This document shows positions 8,521-17,102 of a stretch of DNA of 54,742 nt, one piece after another. The notes beneath the pieces are model-generated. The model saw nothing but the letters and a program-made list of their open reading frames with translations. It made no database searches and was not told where the DNA came from. A program made the translations under genes and the position numbers. Numbering within the stretch: position 1 is the stretch's first letter; every line of letters begins with the position of its first letter. The stretch comes from DATKLX01 sp035542155 (GTDB lineage: Bacteria > Chloroflexota > Anaerolineae > Anaerolineales > Anaerolineaceae), in assembly GCA_035542155.1 (NCBI GenBank), contig DATKLX010000032.1, forward strand, positions 1 to 54,742. The letters are read 5' to 3'.

Positions 8521-9323
8521 TAAATCTCAATCAGACAGCAAAAAACTCCCCTCTATATAGGCTGGATGGCCGTTCCAAGTTAATCGGAATTCTGGCCATA
8601 TTTATCCTGGCGATTGTCTTCTCGCATCCCTTCTATGTGCTGGCTTTGCTGGTGATCGTCATGTTGGTCTGGTGGATTGCCAGGCTCCCTTTTCAGATTA
8701 TTGTGGATATTCTTAAGGTTTTTTTCGTGATTGCATTGATTATCCTTCTGGTCCAGGTCTTTTTCTACCCAGGGAAGATCAACCTGGTGCGGCTGTCTGA
8801 TCCGATCAAGTTTATCGGGTTTAACGGGTACCTCACTCTGGACGGGATCGGGTTCGGAATTGCCATGGTGCTGCGCCTTTTCGTGATCATGGTATCCGCT
8901 CCCTTATTAGTGATGACAACTCCGCTCCCCGATCTCATGGTGGCGTTGGTCAAACTGAAAGTGCCCTACCGCTTTGCCTTTATCATGACCACGGCCCTGA
9001 GCCTGCTGCCTTCGATCCAGTCTCGCTCGAACCTCATTCAGCAGGCGCAGCTTTGCCGGGGAGTGACCGATTTCGATTCGGGGAAGCTTTGGGATAGGCT
9101 GCGCGGCACAGCGGGGCTGCTCGTGCCCCTGATTCTGGGTTCATTTCGGGATTCGCAAACGCTGGACGTGGCGATGAGCTCGCGCGCTTTTGGAGCGCCG
9201 GGCAGGCGAACATTCTTGATCGAAAGCCATTTCAGTCTGCTGGATGATCTTGTGTTGGGATTGTCTGCCTTGCTCCTGATCGGGGGAGTCACCCTTCGGT
9301 TGCTTGGATTGGGAATCTTATAA
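8517..9323 (+). CDS. ecfT: ECF transporter transmembrane component T
   Basis: 268 residues with several hydrophobic segments in the first half and a cytoplasmic coupling region. Two small Arg motifs near the C-terminus, QLCRGV and MSSRAFG, correspond to the EcfT coupling motifs that contact the ATPases. It starts on TTG overlapping the ecfA2 stop (TTGA); no better in-frame ATG is close. It completes the A-A'-T module, which can be shared by the two S components in this window. Confidence 0.88.
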   Translation: MINLNQTAKNSPLYRLDGRSKLIGILAIFILAIVFSHPFYVLALLVIVMLVWWIARLPFQIIVDILKVFFVIALIILLVQVFFYPGKINLVRLSDPIKFIGFNGYLTLDGIGFGIAMVLRLFVIMVSAPLLVMTTPLPDLMVALVKLKVPYRFAFIMTTALSLLPSIQSRSNLIQQAQLCRGVTDFDSGKLWDRLRGTAGLLVPLILGSFRDSQTLDVAMSSRAFGAPGRRTFLIESHFSLLDDLVLGLSALLLIGGVTLRLLGLGIL

Positions 9324-9340
9324 AAATAAGGAGAGCACAT

Positions 9341-10117
9341 ATGTCCGTAAAAAACCCTCAATTCCAGACGGAAGAGAGTAACCGGGCGCGAGTTTGGAAA
9401 CCAAAAGGGCGGATCCTGGGAATCCCCATTTCGCTCATGGCGATCTGGGCGGCGCTGTATATCGTCGCCAGTGCGGTGCCAGCTCTGCCGGTCCCGGGGA
9501 TGGCGGGAATGATCACCCTCAATACCATTATGACCGCCATCTCAGGGATGATCCTCGGCCCGGCAGCAGCCATCGCCAATGCCGCAGGGGGGATCGTCTC
9601 GATGCTGCTATTCCCCTACGGCTTTTCTGCCGGTCCACTTGGTTTTTTGACGGTGACCATGGGCGGCCTTGTGGCGGGCCTGCTGTTTGCCAATAAATGG
9701 ATGCTGGCCGGAATAGCCGAGCTTCTGATCCTTGGTTCCTGGTTTGTAAACCCTAAAGCCTGGGATACCGGGATGTGGATGGTGCCGCTGCCTTATTCGG
9801 CGATCGCTTTGTTAGTGATTTTCATCCCGCCGCTGCGCAATTGGATGCGCAGGAGCATTTTAACCTTGCAGAAGGGCTGGATCTGGCCGGCAGTTTTTTT
9901 GATGTGCTGCGTCGGGCACTCGGCGGAATTTATGACCACTAACTCGATGACCAACTGGCTGTTTAACCTCTCCTGGCAATACTGGGTGCCAACCCTGCCG
10001 TACTGGATTGGGGTGGATACAGTCATCATCTTGATTTCTACAGCCGTCGGTGTCAGCGTCATGGTTGGCCTGAAGAAGGCCCGCCTGCCCCAATTTTCCG
10101 ATTCGCTTGGGGAATGA
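9341..10117 (+). CDS. ECF transporter S component, copy 2
   Basis: 258 residues with about six hydrophobic segments, paralogous to the S component at 131-904. It lies directly after ecfT with its own ribosome site (AAGGAGAG). The N-terminus carries a basic cytoplasmic head (about 25 residues) before the first helix. Having two S components for one adjacent energising module suggests two related ligands, for example a nucleoside and its free sugar; this is inference. Its stop overlaps the start of the ADP-ribosylglycohydrolase-like gene, linking that enzyme to whatever is imported. Confidence 0.8.
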   Translation: MSVKNPQFQTEESNRARVWKPKGRILGIPISLMAIWAALYIVASAVPALPVPGMAGMITLNTIMTAISGMILGPAAAIANAAGGIVSMLLFPYGFSAGPLGFLTVTMGGLVAGLLFANKWMLAGIAELLILGSWFVNPKAWDTGMWMVPLPYSAIALLVIFIPPLRNWMRRSILTLQKGWIWPAVFLMCCVGHSAEFMTTNSMTNWLFNLSWQYWVPTLPYWIGVDTVIILISTAVGVSVMVGLKKARLPQFSDSLGE

Positions 10118-11109
10118 CCCATTTTGAACGAATTTACGGCTGCCTGGCCGGGCTGGCGATCGGCGACGCCCTGGGTATGCCGACCGAGTTCCTGAGTCCC
10201 ACCCAAATCTCAGCCGAGTTTGGCTGGATCGACCATTTCCAGGCTGCCCCCGCGTGGCATCCTCATCAACGCTTAAAACCCGGGCAGGTGACCGATGATA
10301 CCGGGCAAGCGTTGGCTGTCCTGCACGCATATACCCCGGATGGGCAACTGACCGCGGCGGCCGTGGCCCGGGAGCTGCTGGCGTGGGCCGATGCAGCGGG
10401 GGAAGCTCTGCCTTTCATCGTTGGGCCCAGCACGAGCCTGGCGCTGGATGAGTTGCGCAATGGCGCTGACCCCCGGGACAGCGGCAAGAAAGGCAAATCC
10501 AACGGGGCAGCGTACCGGGCAGTGGCGGTTGGATTCATGAATCCATCCGGATCTGATCATCTGATGGACCAGGTGATCGAAGCCTGTTTGCCGACCCATG
10601 GCACTTCGGTCGCAATCTCGGGTGCAGCCGCGGTGGCCTTTGCCATCGCGGCTGCTCTTGAGAATGGAGCTTGCGTGCAAACTATTCTGGAGGCTGCGGG
10701 GCTGGGTGCGGTTAAAGGGCGAGCTTATGGAGTGTCGGCCTGGGGAACGCCCCTCGAAAAGCGCATCGAGTTGGCAGTTGAGCTGGTGATACGCAGCAAA
10801 GATGAAAAAAACGCCCTGGCTGATCTGTATAATTATGTGGGCACGGATCTGGTCGTGGGAGAATCGATCGCCACTGCTTTCGGCCTCGTCGCCCTGGCCA
10901 ATGGCGACCCGATGAAAGCCGTAGTGTACGGGGCAAACATCGGTGGAGATACGGATACAATCGGCGCCATCGCTGGCGCCGTCTGCGGAGCCTACCGCGG
11001 GATCCAGGCCATCGACATGAGCCTGCTGGCTGAAGTCGAGGCAGTGAATGCGATCGACCTGGCAGCCGAAACAAGACGTGTAGAGGTCCTATCAGCGCGC
11101 CTACATTGA
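10114..11109 (+). CDS. ADP-ribosylglycohydrolase (DraG)-family protein
   Basis: 331 residues, the full DraG-family all-helical fold. The dinuclear-metal motifs are present: TDDT (60-63) near the N-terminus and GGDTDT (277-282) near the C-terminus, plus the middle SNGAAYR motif in place of the usual GNGAxMR. The family hydrolyses N- or O-glycosidic bonds to ribose, in ADP-ribosylated proteins or in small ribosides. Translational coupling to an ECF S component and the nearby PfkB kinase argue for a small imported riboside rather than a modified protein, but this is inference from context. Confidence 0.8.
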   Translation: MTHFERIYGCLAGLAIGDALGMPTEFLSPTQISAEFGWIDHFQAAPAWHPHQRLKPGQVTDDTGQALAVLHAYTPDGQLTAAAVARELLAWADAAGEALPFIVGPSTSLALDELRNGADPRDSGKKGKSNGAAYRAVAVGFMNPSGSDHLMDQVIEACLPTHGTSVAISGAAAVAFAIAAALENGACVQTILEAAGLGAVKGRAYGVSAWGTPLEKRIELAVELVIRSKDEKNALADLYNYVGTDLVVGESIATAFGLVALANGDPMKAVVYGANIGGDTDTIGAIAGAVCGAYRGIQAIDMSLLAEVEAVNAIDLAAETRRVEVLSARLH

Positions 11110-11113
11110 AATT

Positions 11114-11971
11114 ATGAGTGCAGATATCAGAATCGGCTTCAGTATGTACCCGCTCTGGTTGGAGGAGGAGGATCTAAGCACCTTCGTCGCCCCCTTGCGC
11201 TCGGCAGGCTTGAGCGCTTTCGAGTTCGAGCTGGATAGAAACCTGGCTCTCTGGCCAGAAATCAATCCTATGATGGAGGCCGCGGTCGGAATGGGACTGG
11301 ATCTCAGTTTTCATGCACCGTACCGCGCTCCTTATAGCCTGATAGGGTTTTCCAGCAGGCGGCGCGACCAGGTTATCCAGGATTATTCCCCAACACTGGC
11401 AATCGCCGAGGAGTGGGGCCGGAGATTGGGTAGCAGCCATATGGTGGTGATCCACGCGGCTGCTTCCAGGCTCCCGGCGGATAGGGAGAGCCTGGAAAAG
11501 GATACGCTCGCTTTTCTCCGTTGGGGGTTGGACAACTACCCCCACATCCGGTTTGCCCTGGAAAACAATTCTCCCGCCAGGGAAAATGAGATCGAAATAG
11601 GCGAGCAACTCGCTGACGTCCTGGCAATGATCGAGGCGTTGAACGGTGAGAGAGAGCGTTTGAAAGCCTGCTGGGACATGGGCCACGATTACCTGCGCCG
11701 CGGAAACGCAGAGCCGCCTGCGGAATGGCTCTCTGCAGTGGCTCATGTTCACGTTCACGACGTCAACGAACATGGAGTGGATCATTACCCTTTAGTCTTT
11801 CAACGAGTTCCCTATCAAAACTGGATCCAGGCGCTGGTCCACGCGCAAATGGAGGGAATGATCGTGCTTGAATTGGATGGCCGACAAATGAAAAGCTGGC
11901 CAAGGAAAAATGTATTGTCGGCGCTGTTCCAGAGCATTTCCTCGATTGCACAGGAAGTGCTCTCAGGTTGA
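11114..11971 (+). CDS. Sugar phosphate isomerase/epimerase-like TIM-barrel protein (AP endonuclease 2 family)
   Basis: 285 residues. The pattern of a xylose-isomerase-like TIM barrel is visible, with candidate metal ligands in SFHAPY, LENN, CWDMGHD and HVHDVNEHG. Such proteins isomerise or epimerise sugars or inositol derivatives. It begins five bases after the DraG-like gene and ends four bases before the convergent mobA gene, so it closes the catabolic block. The specific substrate is unknown. The ribosome site is poor, again suggesting coupling to the gene before it. Confidence 0.7.
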   Translation: MSADIRIGFSMYPLWLEEEDLSTFVAPLRSAGLSAFEFELDRNLALWPEINPMMEAAVGMGLDLSFHAPYRAPYSLIGFSSRRRDQVIQDYSPTLAIAEEWGRRLGSSHMVVIHAAASRLPADRESLEKDTLAFLRWGLDNYPHIRFALENNSPARENEIEIGEQLADVLAMIEALNGERERLKACWDMGHDYLRRGNAEPPAEWLSAVAHVHVHDVNEHGVDHYPLVFQRVPYQNWIQALVHAQMEGMIVLELDGRQMKSWPRKNVLSALFQSISSIAQEVLSG

Positions 11972-11975
11972 AAAA

Positions 11976-12566
11976 TCAAAGCGATTCCCGGGACCGGTCT
12001 TCTGCCTTCTTGAGATCTTCCAGTGTATTGATATTGATGAATGCCTCTCTAGTCGGGTCGTAGAGGTCAAGCTGGTTCCTGGGAAAATATTCTATACGTA
12101 CGGTCCGGAACCAGCTATCCGCCCGTTTGTGACCAGCCTCCAACGCTGCTTTCACAGCCTCCAGACAGGGTTCCCGGTGGTAGACCGCATGAAGAGGTTC
12201 TACTCCCACACCGCTCTCGGGTACGACGCCATCCACATTTCGGCTAAGGAGCAGGTCCCGTTCTGCTGCCAACAAGAGAGCATTGACAAAAGCCATATCG
12301 CAGGCAACTACCGCGACCAATGGATGCCGGGCGACGGAAAAAGCGGTATACAGCCCACTCAATACCCCTCTCTCCGGCAACAGATCTGGGAAGGTGGGAA
12401 TGTGCAAAAAAGCCAGGCTTTCGGGTTGGTTACTGGTAATCAAGACCTCATCCGCTATGGCGCTGACCCGCGCGATCACCCGTTCGATGAGGGGTCGACC
12501 CAGGAAAGGGACTAGGGCTTTATTCTGGCCCATCCGGCGCGACTCCCCGCCTGCTTGCACGACCAC
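11976..12566 (-). CDS. mobA: Molybdenum cofactor guanylyltransferase (MobA-like)
   Basis: About 196 residues. The nucleotidyltransferase start QAGGESRRMGQNKAL and the conserved VVACDM and FININTLEDL segments identify the MobA family, which attaches GMP to molybdopterin to give the dinucleotide cofactor of DMSO-reductase-type enzymes. That cofactor is what a redox-active formylmethanofuran dehydrogenase (24421-26061) would need. No ATG lies near the start: a GTG at 12566 is listed, but a GGAGG sits ideally before an ATC codon at 12578 (giving MIKLSVVVQAGG), so initiation at a rare ATC is possible. It follows the HisA-like gene on the same strand. Confidence 0.8.
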   Translation of the reverse strand: MVVQAGGESRRMGQNKALVPFLGRPLIERVIARVSAIADEVLITSNQPESLAFLHIPTFPDLLPERGVLSGLYTAFSVARHPLVAVVACDMAFVNALLLAAERDLLLSRNVDGVVPESGVGVEPLHAVYHREPCLEAVKAALEAGHKRADSWFRTVRIEYFPRNQLDLYDPTREAFININTLEDLKKAEDRSRESL

Positions 12567-12610
12567 ACTGAGCTTGATGATGACCCTCCTCGCGGGTGCA
12601 GCCAGGATAT

Positions 12611-13351
12611 TTATCCGCGAGCAATCCGGCGGATTTCTTCAGCCGTGATCGTCTCGTTGTACAGAGCGGTTGCCAGGAGTACTCCGGCAACTCCCGTGCG
12701 TTTCAATTCTTCCAGTTCTCCCACCGCACGGACGCCTCCGCCCGCGATCAATTGGACATCTGGAAACCGGCGGAGGGCTTCAGCGATCAAGGATCGATCC
12801 AGGCCGGCCTGTGAGCCAACCCGGGCGAGATCGAGCAGGATCACCTCACTCCAGCCGGACTGCGTCAGCCGGTCTAATAGATCTAGCGGCTGCATCCCTG
12901 CCAGATCGGAGCAGCGGGTCATGATCTGTCCGTTGTGCATATCGAGGCTGAACACCAGTCGCTCGCCTGGGATCGCTTTTCGAAACTCATCCAGAACGTT
13001 CCATTCCTGCAGGGTTTCAGCCCCAATGATGATCTTCCGGGCACCGCAAGATAGCTGCTCATGGGCTCTTGCCAAATCGGCTGTTCCGGCGTCTAATAGG
13101 ATTTGTAACCCTGTCTGAGATGCTATCTTAGATACCAGTTTCAGATTTTTCTGGCCGCGCTCCTCAATCGCGTCCAGGTCCGCAATATAGAGTTCTGCAC
13201 AACCGTAGCGATCGTGGAAGGCGCTAGCGATCTCCAACGGATTACCCATCGCGGAAAAGCTGTTTTTCACCGGTTGGTATCGCTCTCGCTCACCATGGAT
13301 GGCGTGCACCGCCAGCCCATTCTTCAGATCTATGACCGGGATCACACGCAT
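12611..13351 (-). CDS. HisA-like (ProFAR isomerase-related) TIM-barrel protein of the MFR/H4MPT cluster
   Basis: 246 residues. The N-terminal VIDLKNG with the HisA catalytic Asp, the central VFSLDMHNG and phosphate-binding loops (AGGGVRAVGE, GVAGVLLATALY) show the HisA/HisF (beta-alpha)8 fold. No other histidine gene is nearby. HisA-related proteins recur in the methanopterin/methanofuran gene clusters of methylotrophs and methanogens, where their reaction is not settled as far as I know. A good ribosome site (AGGAGAGG) precedes the ATG. The start codon overlaps that of the divergent mfnD-like gene within one CATG. Confidence 0.75.
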   Translation of the reverse strand: MRVIPVIDLKNGLAVHAIHGERERYQPVKNSFSAMGNPLEIASAFHDRYGCAELYIADLDAIEERGQKNLKLVSKIASQTGLQILLDAGTADLARAHEQLSCGARKIIIGAETLQEWNVLDEFRKAIPGERLVFSLDMHNGQIMTRCSDLAGMQPLDLLDRLTQSGWSEVILLDLARVGSQAGLDRSLIAEALRRFPDVQLIAGGGVRAVGELEELKRTGVAGVLLATALYNETITAEEIRRIARG

Positions 13352-14441
13352 GAATTCCTCTCCTCAAGTTCTGGTATATGAGCTTATCTGCGGCGGCGGT
13401 TGGCCGATCCAGGGGGGCCACTTTACTGGCCTGATGATGGAGGCCCTGGCAATGCTCTGGTCGACCCTGGCTGATTTTCAACGTTGGGGCAGGGTGCGAA
13501 CCGTGACCGTACTGGATCCCCGCCTGGAGGGGGTCGTCCAGGGATTGGATCGCAGGACACTTCCGTGTGATCGGGTGGCAATCCCGGCGCCGGAGATGCC
13601 CCAGGCTGTCTTCTCGCAATTGCTGGGAGAGAGTGATGCTGCCCTGATTATTGCGCCAGAGACAGATGGCCATCTGGCTCGCCTGAGCGAAGCGGTTCTC
13701 ACAGCAGGAGTCCAGTTGCTTGGTTCACTTCCCGAGGCGATCAACATCGCCGGAGATAAGGCCGAATGCGCCCGGCGTTTTTTCTCCTCTGGACTTCCCA
13801 TCCCACGAACCCGGATCGAAACCCTTTCTGAAGCCCGGCAAGCTGTGGAAGATTATGGTTATCCACTGGTGATCAAGCCTTCGGATGGGGTCGGCTGCGC
13901 AGGGGTCTGCCTGGTGCGTTGTGCGGATGAAGCCGACAAAGCCCTGGAAGAGCTTTCCGCCGTATCAAATTGTAAAAAAATTTTACTCCAAAGTTATATT
14001 CCTGGCACTCACGCAAGCCTGTCGCTCCTCGTCGCTGGTGACCGAATGGTGCCGTTAAGTGTAAACAGCCAGTTGATCGATCCTGGTCTGCCTTTCGCTT
14101 ATCGCGGCGGGCGAATTCCTCTGCAGCACCCGCTGGCTGGCCGGGCCTGGGAAGTCGCGCGTGAAGCTGTCAGGACTATTCCAGGTCTCCGGGGATATAT
14201 CGGCCTGGACCTGGTCCTGACCGATGAAGAGGCCTGGTTGATCGAAATCAACCCGCGCCTGACTACCACAATTATTGGCCTGCGCCAGGTGTTTCCTTCC
14301 AATCTGGCGCAGGCCATTTGGGAATCCTGCACTCCAGGGCGCCTTCCCGAGAGAATCCCTCTCAGGGGGCAGGTTACTTTTTACCCGGGAAATCCCAAGA
14401 CCTGGTTCAACCGGCCGCCTGGCCAGGCCATCACTGGTTGA
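13350..14441 (+). CDS. mfnD: ATP-grasp ligase, tyramine-L-glutamate ligase-like (methanofuran biosynthesis)
   Basis: 363 residues from the ATG at 13350. ATP-grasp motifs are clear: PLVIKPSDGVGCAGV for ATP binding, LLQSYIPG, and the Mg-binding LIEINPRLTTT. The N-terminus VYELICGGGW...GLMMEALAML matches the pattern I know from MfnD, which joins glutamate to tyramine through the gamma-carboxyl. Its neighbours MfnF, MfnE and MfnB support this. Neither this ATG nor the alternative upstream start at 13299 has a Shine-Dalgarno sequence, and the gene begins inside a CATG shared with the divergent HisA-like gene, so it may be translated from a leaderless or overlapping transcript. Confidence 0.75.
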   Translation: MNSSPQVLVYELICGGGWPIQGGHFTGLMMEALAMLWSTLADFQRWGRVRTVTVLDPRLEGVVQGLDRRTLPCDRVAIPAPEMPQAVFSQLLGESDAALIIAPETDGHLARLSEAVLTAGVQLLGSLPEAINIAGDKAECARRFFSSGLPIPRTRIETLSEARQAVEDYGYPLVIKPSDGVGCAGVCLVRCADEADKALEELSAVSNCKKILLQSYIPGTHASLSLLVAGDRMVPLSVNSQLIDPGLPFAYRGGRIPLQHPLAGRAWEVAREAVRTIPGLRGYIGLDLVLTDEEAWLIEINPRLTTTIIGLRQVFPSNLAQAIWESCTPGRLPERIPLRGQVTFYPGNPKTWFNRPPGQAITG

Positions 14442-14469
14442 TCGGGATTTTTTCTGAGGAGGAGAGGCT

Positions 14470-15549
14470 ATGATAACGATCCTGGGGCTCGATATCGGCG
14501 GGGCCAACGTCAAAACCGTTGGTCTGCGATATGAGTCGGAAGAGGTTCGGAGTTACCGCGCCGCTTCTCTGCCTTTCGAGATCTGGCGCGAGAAAGAACG
14601 TCTGCCCGAGATCTTGCAGTCCGCCATGGAGATGGTTTTTCCGGAAAACAGGCCAGATGCACTGGCGGTCACCATGACCGCTGAGCTGGCAGATGTCTTT
14701 GCCACCAAGCGCGAGGGAGTTGGCTTTGTTTTGGATCGTCTGCTGGAAACTTTCCCCGGCATGCAAGGGTACGCACTCAGTTTACAAGGTGAATTTGTCC
14801 CCCTGGTGGAAGCGCGCCTGCGCCCGTTGGAATTTGCCGCTTCTAACTGGCTGGCAACTGCTCTGTACGTCGGCCAGGCCCATCCGGACTGCCTCCTGGT
14901 GGATGTGGGCACAACAACCACCGATGTCATCCCCATCTTGAATGGGCAAATATGCGCTCTAGGACGAACTGACCTCGAACGACTGGCGGCTGGCGAGCTG
15001 GTTTATACGGGGGTGCTGCGCACGAACCTGGCGGCTATCGTTCAAAGCGTGCCGGTCCGCGGGCGGCTATGCAGGGTCTCCTCTGAGGATTTCGCCATCA
15101 GCGGGGATGTCTATTTAATCCTGGGTTTCCTGCGAGCAAAGGATTATACCTGCCCAACCCCCGACGGACGCCCAGCAACACGCGAAACCGCTCGAGTACG
15201 ACTGGCGCGCCTGGTATGCGCAGATACGGAGATGTTGGTAGAGGATGAGATCGATACGCTGGCCAGCTATGTGGCTGAACAGCAGCTTGGCCAGGTTTGC
15301 GTCGCGATCCAGCAGGTGCTGTCCCGGATACAGGCAGCCAGAGATCTACCCCTATTGGCTGCCGGTTCAGGCGCTTTCCTGGCCCTGAAAGCGGGGAAGC
15401 GTCTCGGTTTGGACGTTTCCAACCTGGGGGCAGACTGGGGCAAAACTGGCTCTACCGCTGCCCCCAGTCTTGCGGTAGCATTTTTGCTCGCCCAGCAGTT
15501 ATCACAACAGAATGGAACCATTCATGATGAAAGCGACAGAGCACGCTGA
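14470..15549 (+). CDS. mfnF: Methanofuran-core condensing enzyme, MfnF-like (H4MPT-linked C1 transfer family)
   Basis: 359 residues of the ASKHA/hydantoinase-A-like fold, with LDIGGANVK at the N-terminus, DVGTTTTDVIPI in the middle and LAAGSGAF near the end. MfnF couples the gamma-glutamyl-tyramine unit to the activated aminomethylfuran, forming the ether of the methanofuran core. Related bacterial proteins are often labelled hydantoinase or H4MPT-linked C1 transfer protein. The start is firmly set by GAGGAGGAGAGG. It overlaps the mfnE-like gene by 38 bases, and those two enzymes act in consecutive steps. Confidence 0.8.
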   Translation: MITILGLDIGGANVKTVGLRYESEEVRSYRAASLPFEIWREKERLPEILQSAMEMVFPENRPDALAVTMTAELADVFATKREGVGFVLDRLLETFPGMQGYALSLQGEFVPLVEARLRPLEFAASNWLATALYVGQAHPDCLLVDVGTTTTDVIPILNGQICALGRTDLERLAAGELVYTGVLRTNLAAIVQSVPVRGRLCRVSSEDFAISGDVYLILGFLRAKDYTCPTPDGRPATRETARVRLARLVCADTEMLVEDEIDTLASYVAEQQLGQVCVAIQQVLSRIQAARDLPLLAAGSGAFLALKAGKRLGLDVSNLGADWGKTGSTAAPSLAVAFLLAQQLSQQNGTIHDESDRAR

Positions 15550-16228
15550 CCCCCTGGAAGCCGTCCTCAAAGTGGGGGGCAGTCTGAGCCGTGGAAAGGG
15601 GTTGGCCCCGTTATGTGAGGAGATTGCGCTTTTGGGACGCAAGCACCGTCTGCTGGTCGTGCCGGGAGGGGGTGGTTTCGCCGACCAGGTCCGTGCCGCC
15701 TACCGGAGCTTCCGTCTGGCAGAGACAACGGCTCATCGCATGGCGCTCCTGGCGATGGATCAGTATGGGTTACTTCTGGCTGACCTGCTGCCAGGGGCAA
15801 CCCTGACCGCTGATTTACTCCAGGCTCACCAGATCGCTGGAGAAGGTCGAGTGCCGGTTCTGTTGCCGTCTGCTTTATTGAACCTGGCTGACCCCCTGCC
15901 ACATTCCTGGCAGGTTACCTCTGACAGCATCGCAGCTTGGATCGGTGCTCTGGCTGGGGCAAAAAAACTGGTGCTGTTAAAAGACGTGGACGGGCTGTAC
16001 CGGCATTGGCCGGCCATGGGGTCTCTTCGGCCAGAGGAAGAGATCGATCTGGCCCACGCGCCGGGAAACCAGGGCGGGATCGATGTATATTTCCCATATG
16101 CCTTGCAAGGTTCATCCATGGATGCCTGGGCAATCAACGGTGATCATCCGCAACGTCTGGAGGAATTGCTTGAGAGTGGTAAAACGTTTGGGACGCATCT
16201 GCTCTCCGCAGGTCAGGGTAAGCCATGA
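15512..16228 (+). CDS. mfnE: Amino acid kinase-fold protein, aminomethylfuranmethyl-phosphate kinase-like
   Basis: 238 residues. The amino acid kinase fold is shown by VLKVGGSLS near the N-terminus, VVPGGGGFADQVR, and VTSDSIAAWIGALAGAKKLVLLKDVDGLY. MfnE phosphorylates aminomethylfuranmethyl phosphate to the diphosphate used by MfnF. The gene overlaps mfnF and converges with mfnB, leaving 13 bases between the stops. An internal ATG pair at 15524/15527 could be the true start, since the ATG at 15512 has no convincing ribosome site. Confidence 0.78.
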   Translation: MEPFMMKATEHADPLEAVLKVGGSLSRGKGLAPLCEEIALLGRKHRLLVVPGGGGFADQVRAAYRSFRLAETTAHRMALLAMDQYGLLLADLLPGATLTADLLQAHQIAGEGRVPVLLPSALLNLADPLPHSWQVTSDSIAAWIGALAGAKKLVLLKDVDGLYRHWPAMGSLRPEEEIDLAHAPGNQGGIDVYFPYALQGSSMDAWAINGDHPQRLEELLESGKTFGTHLLSAGQGKP

Positions 16229-16241
16229 TCCTGTCAGGCTC

Positions 16242-16943
16242 TCAGGCATGGACAATTTCGACGATTCTCCTCACCCGGTCGGCTTCCAGTGGACCGCCCC
16301 GCCTCCCGTCGCCGCAAACCGCACCGCGGATTCCGACCACGTCCGCCCCCAGGTCGCGGACCAGGAGCAAATCTTCTTCACGTAGCGAGCCGGCCAATCC
16401 GAACAGTAAACCGGAAGCGTGGGCCTCCTTACCAATATTCCGCAATCGTTCAACGCTGAGAAAGTCGAATAAACGGCAGCCATCCTTGATGGCGGTGTCG
16501 ATCAGGCAGCCAGCCGCTCCAGCCTGGCTGGCGATGGCTGGAAGGAGGCCAGGATCGAGGGTGCCTGCCCGGTCGGAATCGGCGTACCCAGCGGCGATCA
16601 CCTCCACCCCTGGGAACTCGCTGACCGCCTGGCAAATTTCGCGCATCAACCGGGCCGCATCGGCCAGACTTCCCGTGCCGAGCAGGCCTGCTTTAATAAA
16701 GTCCGCGCCACACGCTGCCGCAGCAAAACCAGCCAACGCGGCAGTACCAGGCAGATTTGGCAGATCGCCGAGGGCAACGCTCAGCCTTACTCCAGGCACG
16801 GCCTTGCGGATCGCCCGAAGCACCCGGGGAGGCTGGGCCCCAAGCGAGCCCTCGTCCGGGTTCTTCACGTCCAGAATATCAGCTTTGCCTGCCATGGCCT
16901 GGACAGCCTCTTCGACGCTCACGACACTAATCATCAATTGCAT
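16242..16943 (-). CDS. mfnB: (5-formylfuran-3-yl)methyl phosphate synthase
   Basis: 233 residues, full length. ILDVKNPDEGSLGA carries the Asp and catalytic Lys of MfnB, and AAGYADSDRAG, IDTAIKDGCRLFDF (second Lys) and VGIRGAVCGDGRRGG agree segment by segment with the archaeal enzyme. It condenses two glyceraldehyde-3-phosphate molecules into the furan precursor of methanofuran. It is transcribed leftward toward mfnE, with its own good promoter and ribosome site (AAAAGGAAG). This is the surest single marker of methanofuran synthesis in the window. Confidence 0.9.
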   Translation of the reverse strand: MQLMISVVSVEEAVQAMAGKADILDVKNPDEGSLGAQPPRVLRAIRKAVPGVRLSVALGDLPNLPGTAALAGFAAAACGADFIKAGLLGTGSLADAARLMREICQAVSEFPGVEVIAAGYADSDRAGTLDPGLLPAIASQAGAAGCLIDTAIKDGCRLFDFLSVERLRNIGKEAHASGLLFGLAGSLREEDLLLVRDLGADVVGIRGAVCGDGRRGGPLEADRVRRIVEIVHA

Positions 16944-17002
16944 GGCGGCTTCCTTTTTCGCGGTCAGGGATTAAGAAAATCGATACTGTCGAAGTTGCGA
17001 AG

Positions 17003-17031
17003 ATTCTAACATGACGAAAATTGTTAAACAA
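17003..17031 (-). promoter_or_regulatory. Promoter of mfnB
   Basis: On the minus strand TTGTTT (17026-17031) is followed after 17 bases by TAGAAT (17003-17008), about 60 bases before the mfnB start. It forms a divergent pair with the promoter at 17041-17069. Confidence 0.55.
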
Positions 17032-17040
17032 GCGACAGCA

Positions 17041-17069
17041 TTGACAGACATTAGCCGGTGAGCTACAAA
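17041..17069 (+). promoter_or_regulatory. Promoter of the nucleotidyltransferase-flavoprotein pair
   Basis: A perfect TTGACA (17041-17046), a 17-base spacer and TACAAA (17064-17069) lie 33 bases upstream of the ATG at 17103. The -35 boxes of the two divergent promoters are only about ten bases apart. Confidence 0.6.
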
Positions 17070-17102
17070 TGAAATTAGTGCCCATAGATAAGAGGTGCAA
17101 AG

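Noticed and set aside
11910..13118. Several rightward open frames over mobA and the HisA-like gene
   Set aside because: Antisense to genes with clear family motifs; no domain is visible in them.
12611..13351. Annotation as the histidine biosynthesis isomerase HisA
   Set aside because: There are no other his genes nearby, and its neighbours are all MFR/H4MPT or molybdopterin genes.
14470..15549. Annotation as a hydantoinase
   Set aside because: The fold is related, but it lacks HyuA length and sits between mfnD and mfnE, so the MfnF role explains it better.
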